Below are positions 11,109 through 23,100 of a stretch of 64,000 bases of DNA, in pieces. The notes beneath the pieces are model-generated. The model saw only the letters and a list, made by a program, of their open reading frames with translations. It made no database searches and was not told the DNA's origin. Made by a program: the position numbers and the translations under genes. Origin of the DNA: Ahaetulla prasina (Eukaryota > Chordata > Lepidosauria > Squamata > Colubridae); the NCBI RefSeq assembly GCF_028640845.1, contig NC_080546.1:31765020-31829019 (forward strand), written 5' to 3'. Positions within the stretch are counted from its first letter, which is position 1. Each line of letters opens with the position of its first letter.

Positions 11109-14100
11109 AAAATGCTTAGTACCCAAACAATAACAGAAGTAACCTAGCAAAACTGACTCTATAAGAACAAACAAAAACATAAAAACATATGAATCAGAAA
11201 TCACAAAAATTATATTACAAGCAATGGCAAACTTCATCGGTAATAGTTATTTTATGAGTTTTCAGCAATCTGTTGCCCGGAAAATAAATCAGTTTAATGT
11301 AAAAAAATAATAATTAAAATCTTAAGTTCAAACTTGTATCTTTTCATGTATTTATTTTTGTTCACAGAAGAATGAATGGTGTAAAATAATATAATGCAGA
11401 CACACCAGTCCATCTGTTGGTTGCTTCTTTAGCTATTTTATTCGCTTGACCTAAAAAGAAGAACAAATAAAAAATAAAATTCCATAGAAGCAATTCATTA
11501 GATCAATAACTGAACAGACTCAAAATAATAAAAGTATATTTTCAAACTTATTATGCATTTTAAATAACTTGAAAATGTTTTACTGTTCCTTTGAAGTTAA
11601 TATTCAATCAATCCCCAAAGATAGTTAAAGTTACATCAAAATGAAATTATATGCTGAAGTAATGCCTTCTATCAGTTACAACTGAAATTTCTTGACATAT
11701 ATCTGGCTATACTACAGGAAAATAAGAGTCCTTTAGCGCTTCACTGAATTAGAAAAGGCTATGCTCTAAGAAGAAACAATCTATTGTACAAAAATTTAAA
11801 AATTAGGATATCTGAATTCTGTGATGCATGAAGAATGCTATTTGAAACAATGCTTTTATTTGTACTTTTCATCAAAGATGAATACATTTATTTTTAAAAA
11901 CCATGGATGAATGACAGAATCTTGACCCTTTAGTAAAAATCCCTTGCTCATTTATTATAAATTATTTGGGCAACTTCTTAATGTGCCAGTTCATATATTC
12001 TTGTTATTCACTTTTCTCTGCTATGGGACAATTTATAAAATGGGAATTAGGAGCTAGTAAAGTTCATAAGGGTATGCTGAAAAAGCTTCTGTATCCAAAG
12101 TTCTACACCAATGAGTTTGTTTGCTTATAGAAACAGAAAACACTGGTTAAGGTGAACATCCCCACCCCCCCCTAAAATATATACATCAATTTTATGAGAT
12201 TATTTAATCACATTCCAAAATAATACCGAAACATTTCTACAGTAGAGGAGCCTATGATCACTTAACAGAACAATTAATCAGTGGAACAACTTGCCTCCAT
12301 ATTCCAACACTGGAAGTTTTTAAGAATAGAATGGACAACCATTTGTCTGAAATGATATAGGGTTTCCTGCCTGAGCAGGGGATTGGACTAAAACATCTCC
12401 AAGAACATCTTACAACTCTGTTATTCTATTGTCCAGAAAATTGTAGAGAAAGAAATACTGGGTCACATAGAAACTGCTGTTGTAGCAAATAAGGTTTTAT
12501 AGCTCTCTCTTCATTTTCTGATTTCCAGACTTCCACAGTGAGATCCTGAAATTATTTATAGATCTCACATCCACACATAGCCCTGGTTTGTCTAGCATTT
12601 TTAGTGGCAGTGATCAGTGTATTTGTTTGTCTCTAGAAATGATAAGAAACATTAATGCAACATAAAATGTTTCATTATTATAAATTTACACTACAGGTAG
12701 TCCCCAACTTACGTCCACAATTGAGCCCAGAATTTATGTTACCAACGGAGAAATTTGTTATGTGCGTTTTGTCCCATTTTACGATTTTGCTTGCCACATT
12801 TTTTTAAGCGAATCACTGCAGTTGTTAAATTAGTAACATGGTTGTTAAGGTTTCCCCATTGACTTTGCTTGTCAAAAGGTCGCAAGAGGGGATCACATGA
12901 CCCCAGGACACTGCAACAGTCATAAATGTGAATCAGTTGTCAATGATATAATGTAAATCTGAATGTAAATTTTGTGACTGAGAGGATCCTGCAACAGTCA
13001 TAAGTGTGAAAATCATCATAAGTCACTTTTTTCAGTGCCATTGTAATTTCAAATGGTCATTACAACGGTGAACTGTTGTAAATCGAGGATTACCTGTATT
13101 AGCAAGATTTAATTTGTAAAATAAACTATGTTAAACATGTGGCAGGACAAATGCCCAACTCCAAGTCCTAGCCTATAACATAAAGAACAATTTTATTTAA
13201 AACTTGCAGATGAGATCATATAGCTGCTTTAAAAAACAAGTGCAAGTATTTAGAAAAGCTCCCATACTTTTGGCTTTGCCATGACATATAAAACCAAATT
13301 TTTTAAAATGAAACTTAGTATGCTAAACTGTTGAGTAAATAAAAATTAACTTCAGATTAAAAATCATAATAATTTTTTTAAAAAAGAAAAGAAAGGAAAA
13401 ATAAAGTAAAAGAAAAAAGGATCTTGTAAATTATATTACAAAGACAGATTCTCATCTAAAATGATACATATTCCCTGAAATGATAAAATGAATCATGAAT
13501 ATTACAGTATGATTTCACTGTAGTTAGCATAGGTTCAAAAATAAATCTGTTACTTTTAATAATCATATTTTAATCAATATCAAACAAACTGATGATAAAA
13601 CTTTACAACTTTATAAATCCGTTTTATTGGAAATAAGCAAAAATATTTAAAATTTGAAACACCATTTGTAATAGAATGTTCTTGCTTGCTTTTGCATAAG
13701 TCCTGAAATTTGGGTCTTATTTGTACATAGCCATTCTTATTCACTGAAATCAAAGAAAAAGAAAAAAAGAAGTAAAAAACCTGCTTCAAAATGCCCGCAG
13801 CTTGCAAAAAACTGGCAGGCAATAAACTCTTTTGTCACTCTTTCCTCCCATGCAGACAGTGTGTGATAACAACCACAGCTCATTTTCTCTTTCTTCTCTA
13901 GCCTAATGTTTGAGTCCCTTGTGCATTCTTGCAACTTTTTCCTTCTTCATAGTCCTTTTTCTTGCCCTCTATTGCAATTCTGTCCGTAAAAAGATGGTCT
14001 TATAGTTCATGAGGGTTTGTAACCCACATGCTAGGAAATCTTCTTATACAAACAGAATTTTTAAAAACTTTTATTGTATTTCTTTAAGATGTTTCCCCTT

Positions 14101-17100
14101 GCTTCTCTGCCAAATATTGATAGACAATAAATAAAATTGCTGAAAGTCAGCTATAGATTTCCCCTGCAAGTATTGCATAATGTTTTTAGCCAGACCCCAG
14201 GTCCCCAAAATGCACAATTCTAAGACAAACAAAGGGATCCTGAATAAATAGTGATACATCCAAATTCATGTTAACAATCCTACCAATATTGGCCCAAAAT
14301 AGGACTACAGAGTAAGATTAAACCAATGTTCCATCTTGTGAGTTAATTTTAACCAGCCTGGATAAAACATATCTGAAGCTTCCAAAGTACATGAAACAAA
14401 ATTTTGCTTTAAAGCACCACTCCATTGGTTTACAAAGACAGAACAGTCAACAGAGTGATGGAACTTAGAAGAGCAGCTGGCCGCCGCATGCATACACACG
14501 GGGCAGCTACTCTCTTACAGGTTCTGGTGCTCTGACACGCGCGCATGCAAGCTCCAGTTTTGGCACTTGGTGCCAAAAAGGTTAGCCATCACTGCCCTAT
14601 ACCAACATTCTGATCCACCCGCTGAGGGAGATCAATGACCAACAGGTTTCCAGATGCCCTGATGCAGGACCATTCATTCGCTAGCCATGAGGCTCTGAGG
14701 CTCTATGATCTCTTGTGCTTTTCTGCTAGAGAGAGCCCACACAAGCAACCAAAGAGTATTTTTAGGTTTTTTTTTTCTTTGCCTGGAAAAGCCCTGTGCT
14801 TGCTACAGAATAGAAAAAACAGTGAGAGCAGAAAAACTAGAAGCCTCTGTAGAATAGAAAAAAACTCATAAGGAGATAGGTGCCCTTTATCCTCCCTCCC
14901 CACTTCTATTCCCTCCACTTGCTCTTATCTCTGAATTTACAGGTAGCAGTCACCTACAAATGCAATCCTGATTCCATCTGAGGGTACCAGCTTTGCTAGC
15001 ACATCAAGAAGTATATTGTGGGGGGAAGCAGATTTAGAAGGAGCAGGCCATCCCTTATCTCAAGGACACAGGTAGTCCTCAAGTTATAAAGGCAATTGGG
15101 ACTAGAATTTCCAAGAGGAAGTGATGTGTGGTTATCATGCATTATATCACATGACTGCATTGCTTAGTGACGGTAATCTTGGTAATTCTCGTTGCCTTGA
15201 TTAAGCAAAGTTTGCAGGTTATTAAGTGAGGACCTCACCTGACCATAACTCGTCACTTTGTAAAGATTGCTGTCTTACAATAAGCAGTCAATGGGGAAGC
15301 CAGTATGAAGTCATAGGCTCTGGGCAGCCGGCAAGCATGCCAGCAGATGGGTGAGTACTAATGAGTGTAGCCACAAAAGGAAAGTGCTGTTATCGTGCTG
15401 TGCAAATACTGGACAGATGTGCATGTTCTGCAGATTGCAGGTGGGCAGTGTGCTGTGTAGCAGGCTCTTTAGAAAAAAAAGATGGCAGAAGTGACTTATG
15501 GGACCAACTTGCAACCTTTCCTTCCGGCTTCCCCATTAACTTTGATCAGGTGACCACACACTGCTGTAACTACGCAAGTGTGAAGTGCTTGTTAAGTGCC
15601 TAAATCACAAACACATGACTAAAAGAATGATGTGACAGAACTATGAGCATCACTTGTTTGGTGCCGTTGCAAATTTGAACAAAAATTTGCCAAAAGAGCA
15701 ATTGTTAAGCGAGGACTAAGAAAAATATGAAGGATCAACTGCAGGTATGATACATTTATACATATATAATTCCACTCATAAATTTCTGGAAAGATAATAA
15801 AATAACATTACATTTTAACTAAACTGTAACACATTCAAAATTCTTCCAGTCATTTTTCCACTGTAAACATGTTTCTTAGAAACAGCACTCAATAGAGAAA
15901 AATACTTTGTGGGAAGGCAACTAACAAGACAAAATGTATGCATACTGCTGCTGTATTTGAGAATATACTATATTTTAGGTATTAATATTGGTTTTACTAT
16001 AATCAAAAGGGGAAAGGGAAAGGACAGGAAAAGAGATTTAAATGCATTACTTAGACCCATCAACTTTTTTATGAAAAGTTTTTTCATTGAGAATATAAAA
16101 GCAGTAGTGAAATAAGGAAAAAGAAAAAAAAGTGTTTGATTTTGAAAAAACATCAAGCATGCATAGCTGAATTTACAAAACAAGAAGTAGCTTGGACCAG
16201 TATGAGTTGTCAGCTTGCAAATATCCGCCAACAAGCAAGTTTGAGAGTTAACAATAGCCAAATACTGAAACACTTTCCATTTAGTTATCAAGTAACACAG
16301 TATACGATAAATCTTCCCCACCCCCTAGCCAAAAGAAAGCATTTCTGTAATGCTATTCTATCTTTGGTTTGGATTCATTTATTCCAGTACCTTCCAAAAT
16401 CATAGTTGATAGACGCTCTGAATTGCAGTTATGTACTTTTCTGAAAGAATAATTCTTTGTATTTAACTAATGAGACAACTACTATAAAAGCAACGACTGT
16501 TCTCTAGGTCATTAGAACAGTAACCTACTGGGGGGGGGGAACTATTCAAATGCTGACAGTAAAAAGTGGTGAATTCTAGAATACAATAATTTTTATTTTT
16601 AAGATACAAATTTGCTTCTATAGCAGAAACTGTAAAATTGAACTTAAAGGGTGGATCCAAAATTAGTGTATTATACAGTATAATTGAAATACATTCAGTT
16701 TAAAGGGAGACACATTCCATTTAAATTAAGGCTGATTTATATCAATTGGAATGCTATTTTAAGTATACTTTTTATGATTAGTGCAGTATAGATCTGGAAC
16801 TTGCTCACCCTATCAGATCTCATGGGAAGGGCAGGTATTCTTAGGGACAGTCAGACCTTAAAATAACCTGTTCCTGTACCATGCAGGGCTTTAAAAGTGA
16901 TAACCAGTGCCTTGAATTGCAACCAGAAGGAAATCTGGAGCCCAGGCAACTTGCTCAATAAAGTGTAACATGGGCATACTTTAAGAACATTCCATATTGT
17001 GAGGGTTTCTGCATTTGGACCACTTGTAGCTTCCAAGTGGTATTCAAAGACAGGCTCATGTAAAACACATTGCAATAATCAAAATGGAAACTGGTTAAGG

Positions 17101-20100
17101 TGTGAGGGAGCATTAACAAAGGCTCCTGAACTAGGAAAGGGTACGACTATTGCACAAGACAAATCCATGCAAAATCACCCCTAACAACAGCTGAATCCCA
17201 GAGAACCCTCAGGCTGCACACCAATTCAGGCTGAGGATGTGCAACGCCATAAAGACAGCAAGTCACCAGTTCCGGAGGGATCAAAACCCCAAAGGTACTG
17301 CATCCTGCCAGGATTGACTCGAAATCAGCTCAACACCTCCCCAGATCCACACAGTCTCCACATATAGATAGTAGACGGGAGATACCTAAGCCCTGAGGTG
17401 CTCCGCACAAGAGCCTCTCACTCCGTCACCAACATTGACTGGAACATGCCACTGAGAAAAAAGGAGAACCACCATAAAACAATGATTCCAATTTCCAACC
17501 TCTGAAGCCAGCCCAAAAGGGTATCAGGATCAATGGTATAAAAAATGGCTGACAGAGCCAGGAGAACCTAAACCAGGGGTGTCAAAATGATGGGCCAGAT
17601 GTGTCACACGCAGGCCAGGTTCATCTCAGCTCTGCGAAGGGGAAAAACATCATGATACGTCACATGACATCAACGTGACACAAGTTTGACACCCGTGACC
17701 TAGGCAGTTGCTCCAAAGGTGATCAGCAAATGTGTTAAGGGTAATCTGGGTTCACAACCAAAGTTGTGGACTGTTGAGCAGAGTACCCTACGCATGAAAA
17801 CTACTGAGACTGGTTGTATACAATAACAGTCACTTGCAGACAAACTGGGGTTTGATATTCCTTTATTTTTAGGGAAAAGGCAAAGACATAATCCAAAAAC
17901 AATTCCAGGTCATACACATATAAAGCCAGTCAGGGTTGTTACAAATATCTTCTTACCAATGTAGACTTGCAAAACAAACAAGGTCTTCTTTCAGTTCGGC
18001 AAAACACAGTTCAATTCACAACAGTCAGTATCTTGAGGAATCAGTAACTAGCCATGATCAAGCAACGATCATAAAGCTCAAATATACAGTTGCAGCATGT
18101 CATCAGGTTACAATGCTGTAACGTCCCTGTAGATTCCCAACAAGCCATAATTTAGTAGTCCTTTTATACATTGGCTACAGAGCTCAACCAATCAGGATGC
18201 TTGCATGATGCAGCACAGCCTTAAAGCAATATCATGCCTTTCTACAAACATACATAGTTAGTTTATATATTGCCTGGCCAACTAGTTAGGCAAATAACAA
18301 TTTCCTGACAAAATGCAACCAATCCCATCTCTGCTATACACTGGCCTGAACCTAGACTGAAAAGGGCCCAAATAATTTGCTTTATCCATGGGTCTCTGAA
18401 GCTGAGAATTACCCTGTCATCCATCTTTCCCGAATGGTTGGAGACTGGACAAAAGTTGTCTAGCAATGCTGGGTCCTTCTTGAGAAGGAGGCGCACCATC
18501 TCCTCCTTCAGGGGAGGAAGTACCACAAAAAGGAATTAACCACTACCTGGACCCAGCCACATGCCACCTCCAGGAAGCTTTAACAAGGAGGGCATAGGTC
18601 TAGAACTCAAGTAACCAAGCTCATAGCTGCAATGACTCTACTCACTTCTTCAGAATAAACTGGCTCAAGCTCCTCCCAGATAACAGGGCTCAGGTGTATC
18701 TTAAGTCACTTCCACAAATACCTGCCTAGCCAAAGCTCAATTCCAAATGAAGCTGCGAGACTTTATCTGTGAAATGCTGAGAATTTCCTCATAGTGAAAA
18801 TAGACAGAATAGTTGGAAATAGCGTGTCAGAGAAATATAGAAGAGATAACTGTAGAGAGAAGACAAAGGAACCTAGAAGAGATCATGCAAAAATAAGGAC
18901 ATTTCAATCACAGCAAAGATCAGAATAATTAAAGCATCGTCTTGCTAATTGTTAAGTTCGGGCAATAAAGAGGCAGGAGACCAGTGAGTAACAACAGCTC
19001 TTTAGTTTATAGTGATCCCAGCAAAAGACAACAGGCAAAAACCCCTCTTTAAATACTATTTTGGCTGAGGCTTCAACCAATCAGCAACGTGCTAGTTCCC
19101 GCCCAAACTTCCCTCCTAAAGTTTAAATACATTACACTCCTTCCCTCCCAGAATGCATTGTACCCATATTTACATAAAATTAGCATGTTATTTTTCCACG
19201 TAGTCACCCAGGTAGACAGGGCGTCTCCTAACTCTTTCTGACCTGCGCAATTCATTCTCTGGGAGTGAGTCGAGCTGGTCGGAGGGACTGTTTGTTCCTC
19301 CCCGCTCCTCCTCTGGGCCGTCCGGCCCTGGATTATTGGCAGTCGTCCCTGCTGTCTTCAGGAGGAACCGGTTGGCGTCGCTGGACTTCATCGGATTCAG
19401 ATAAGTCCTCCGCTCGCCTCGGGTTTGAGTCAGCTGTAGATTCAAACATTTGGTAGTCAGGGTCTGGCTGTTTGGTGTCTGTATTATTTGGTATTCGTTT
19501 TCTTAATTGGTCTATATGGCGTCTCCAAACCCTGCCATCCTCCATGTCTACTATGTATGATTTTGGCCCGGTTATGCCTAGAATTGTCCCTTTTAACCAT
19601 GTTGGGCCTTCGCTATAGTTGTGTGCCCATACTGGGTCACCCGCTGTCATTTCCCTAGTTTTTTCTTGGATACTCTTGTACCCATCTGGGGTATAGGTTG
19701 GGTTTAGTCGGTCTAATGGGCACCTGAGTTTCCTGCCCATCAATAGTTCCGCTGGGCTGCGGCCAGTTGTCACACAGGGGGTTCTATGTTGGACTGCTAG
19801 GAAAGTATCGATTTTGGTTTGCCAATCTCCTGGACTTATCCTAGATAGCGCTTCCTTGGCGTTCTGCAAGTCCGTTCGTCGCCAGGTGGAAAGGCGCCGA
19901 GAGGACATGTCTGATGCCTTCTTCCGCTAAGTACCCCTCGAACTGGTTTGCCGTGAATTGCGGGCCGTTGTCGGAGACTAGGGTGTCGGGCAGGCCGTGT
20001 GTTACGAATAGATGCCTCAGGACTGTGATTACTGCTTCGGCCGTCGTGGTTTTCATAAGGATGATTTCTAACCATTTTGAGTAGGCATCTACTATAATTA

Positions 20101-23100
20101 AAAAGGTCTGCCCATGGAATAGCCCAGCAAAATCTATGTGAATCCTGGACCATGGCCCCTGGGGTTTCTCCCACTCTCTAATTGGGGCTGTAGGGAGTAG
20201 TGGCCTTGACTCTTGGCAGGATTGGCATTTCCCTACCCTGTCGCTAATGTCCTTATCCATTAGGGGCCACCATACATAACTCCTCGCCAAACTCTTCATT
20301 CTCACAATCCCTGGGTGGCCCGCATGCAACAGTTCTAACACATTTCCGCGTAATTTTTCCGGGATAACCACTCTATCCCCCCATAACAGACACCCCCCTT
20401 GAACCGACAGTTCCGATCGTTTTTTCGCATAGTCTTTGAACGCCGCCCGCAGCGGGCCATCCCCTTTGCACCCAACCGATTACAGTCCTTATTGTAATGT
20501 CCCTGTACGATGCCCTAGCCACTTCCTTAGATGTGACTGGGCCTGAGTCCAAAGAGTCAATGAGCAAGACGGGTGTCCCCGGGGTCGGGTCTTCGATAGT
20601 CTCTGGTAAAGGGCACCGGCTAAGAGCGTCCGCATGCCCTAAGTCTTTTCCCGGGCGATGGAGCAGTTTGTAAGAGTATGCCGCCAGGAAGATAGTCCAT
20701 CGGGTCAGCCTGGGTGAAAGTGCAACGGGCGTTGGGCGGTCGCCCGCTAGGAGTCCCAGTAGGGGTCTATGGTCCGTGACAATCTCGAAATCTCGCCCGA
20801 ATAGGTATTCATGGAATTTCTTCATCCCGGAGACTATAGCCAAAGCCTCCCTATCTAGCTGGCTGTAATTCCTTTCAGCTGAGGACATTGTTCGGGAATA
20901 ATACGCTATAGGGGCTTCTGTTCCATTCGGTAACCTATGGCTGAGCACAGCCCCCACTCCGTAGGGAGAAGCATCGCAAACTAGTACTAGTGGCAACGTG
21001 CCATTGTACTGGATGAGGAGGCTATCGCTGGTCAAAAGGTTTTTTTACCCCTCAAATGCCTTAGCCTCCACTCTGCCCCAGGACCAAACAGCTTTCTCTG
21101 CTAGTAATTTATGTAGTGGTTCGGCTATTGTTGCCTTATTCCTTAAAAACACCGCATAGAAGTTAACAAGCCCTAAGAATGCTTGTAATTCTGTTTTATT
21201 TTGGGGCGCGGGAGCATTCCTGATGGCCCGTACCTTGCTCTCGGTGGGGTGGATCCCTTTCCTGTCTATTCGGTATCCCAGGAACTCTACTGATTCTACC
21301 CCAATTTGGCATTTGTTAAGCTTAACCTTAAGCCCTGCAGACCTGAAAATGCCCAATACCTTCCTTAGTTTTGCCCCTAGTTCATCTAAGTTTTCTGCCG
21401 ATATCAATACATCGTCGAAATATGGTACCACCCCGGGTAGACCCTGTAACAGTCGTTCCATTAAGTTTTGGAACAGCCCTGGAGCCACACTAACTCCGAA
21501 CTGGAGTCGCGTGCATTTGAAAGCACCACGGTGCGTGACAATTGTCTGCGCCTCGGCTGTGCTGCTATCTACAGGTAGTTGCTGGTAGGCTTGAGCCAAA
21601 TCGAGTTTGGCGAAAACCTGCCCTTGTCCTAACGAGTGCAGCAAGTGTTGCACTACCGGGACGGGGTATGCGCTTTTCTGCAATGCTTTGTTAAGTGTTG
21701 CCTTGTAGTCAGCACAAATCCGGACCGACCCGTCCGGTTTGACTGGGGTTACTATGGGTGTCTCCCATTTTGCATGGTCGACGGGGACTAGTATTCCCTG
21801 GCTTACTAGTTTGTCTAACTCCCGGTCAATCTTGGGCTTTAGGGCGAATGGGACCCTCCGAGCCTTTAACCGGATAGGGGCAACTTGTGGGTCTAAGTTG
21901 AAAGAAATAGGGGTCCCCACGTACTTGCCCAGGCAGTCCTTGAAGACGTCCTCGAACTCCTTCAGTAGTTCATCCTTGAGGTTGACGTCGTTTCTGTAGA
22001 TCCCGGTCACTCCCATGCCCAAAGCTCGGAACCAGTCCAGCCCTAGCAAACTCGGTAGAGTTCCATCTACTACGATGATTGGCAGGGTCTTCTTGTGCTG
22101 TCCATACTTGACTTGGACGGACGTGACCCCTCGAACAGGGATCCGATTTCCCTGGTAGTCTTGCACTCTTAGCTTCTGGGTTTGTAGCTGGTGCTTAGCG
22201 ATAGCTGGCAAGTCTCTCACGAGGGTGTCCCAGGACATAATTGTGATTGATGAGCCGGTGTCTACTTCCATTTGGCATGGTACCCCTTCAATGTAAGTTT
22301 TGGTAAAAATCTTCTTTTCTAGTCGTGTCGATGTGTGGCCTACTCTCACAGTGGTCTGATTTAACTTCGCGCCCTTTTTGAATGGACCAATCCCGGGCTG
22401 TTTCGCTGCTCCGGCGCTCTGATTGGTCGGTTTGAATTTTTGGCGGGAAGGTAGGGGGGCTCGACAGGCCTGAGCTATGTGTCCTTTCTTTTCGCACCGC
22501 CGAGAAACCGCGTCCTTGAACCTACAGTTTTGTCGTTGGTGTTGGCCCCCACAACTCACGCACTCGTCCCGGTCCCCTCGTCCCGGCCTCCCGGTGTGGA
22601 AAACCTCTTCCTCTTCCTCACCCTCCAATTCGGCCTGGACTTCCTCGCTGTGGACCGGTGTAGTTTTCGCTCTGGCACCCTGCGCGTTCGGCTTTTGCAA
22701 GGTTTCCGCCGCTTTGGTGGACATCTTGTGAGCCCTGGCCTCGTCCAAGGCTATTGCCAAAGTCAGGTTGCTCTTAGACAGTAGCCGCCTTTGCAGTCGG
22801 ATGTCCCTGACCCCACAATTGAGTTGTTCGAATAAGGAGTCCTCCAAATCTCTGTACTCACAGTGGTTCGCGGCTTTCCTCAACATGGCCATGTACACGC
22901 TTATCGATTCGCCCTCTCGCTGTACCTGTTGCCTCAACTCGAACCGTTGGACGAATTTTGAGGGTACCGGTGCATAGTGCGCTCGAACTGTTGTTTGTAG
23001 TGTTTGCCACGGTACCGATTGTACCAGCGTTGGCTCTGAAAGCGACTCCGCAGTATCAAAAACCTCTGGACCGCAGTGGATTAGGAAGTACACTCGCTTT

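Larger units (their letters stand above)
8791..11405 (-). other. MND1 intron 7
   Basis: 2615 bp. It contains an L1-like tail at about 9925-10135, a TA-flanked MITE at 10167-10512 and a CA/GA microsatellite at 11052-11105. The rest is unassigned. Confidence 0.9.
16790..18800 (-). mobile_element. Decayed L2-type LINE
   Basis: The plus strand shows complements of L2 ORF2 (for example 16850-17080 parallels the conserved segment near 36230-36400 about fill-length [12 protein letters not shown]). No intact frame remains. It is interrupted by a hAT MITE (17574-17697) and an LTR-like unit (about 17816-18310). Confidence 0.5.
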
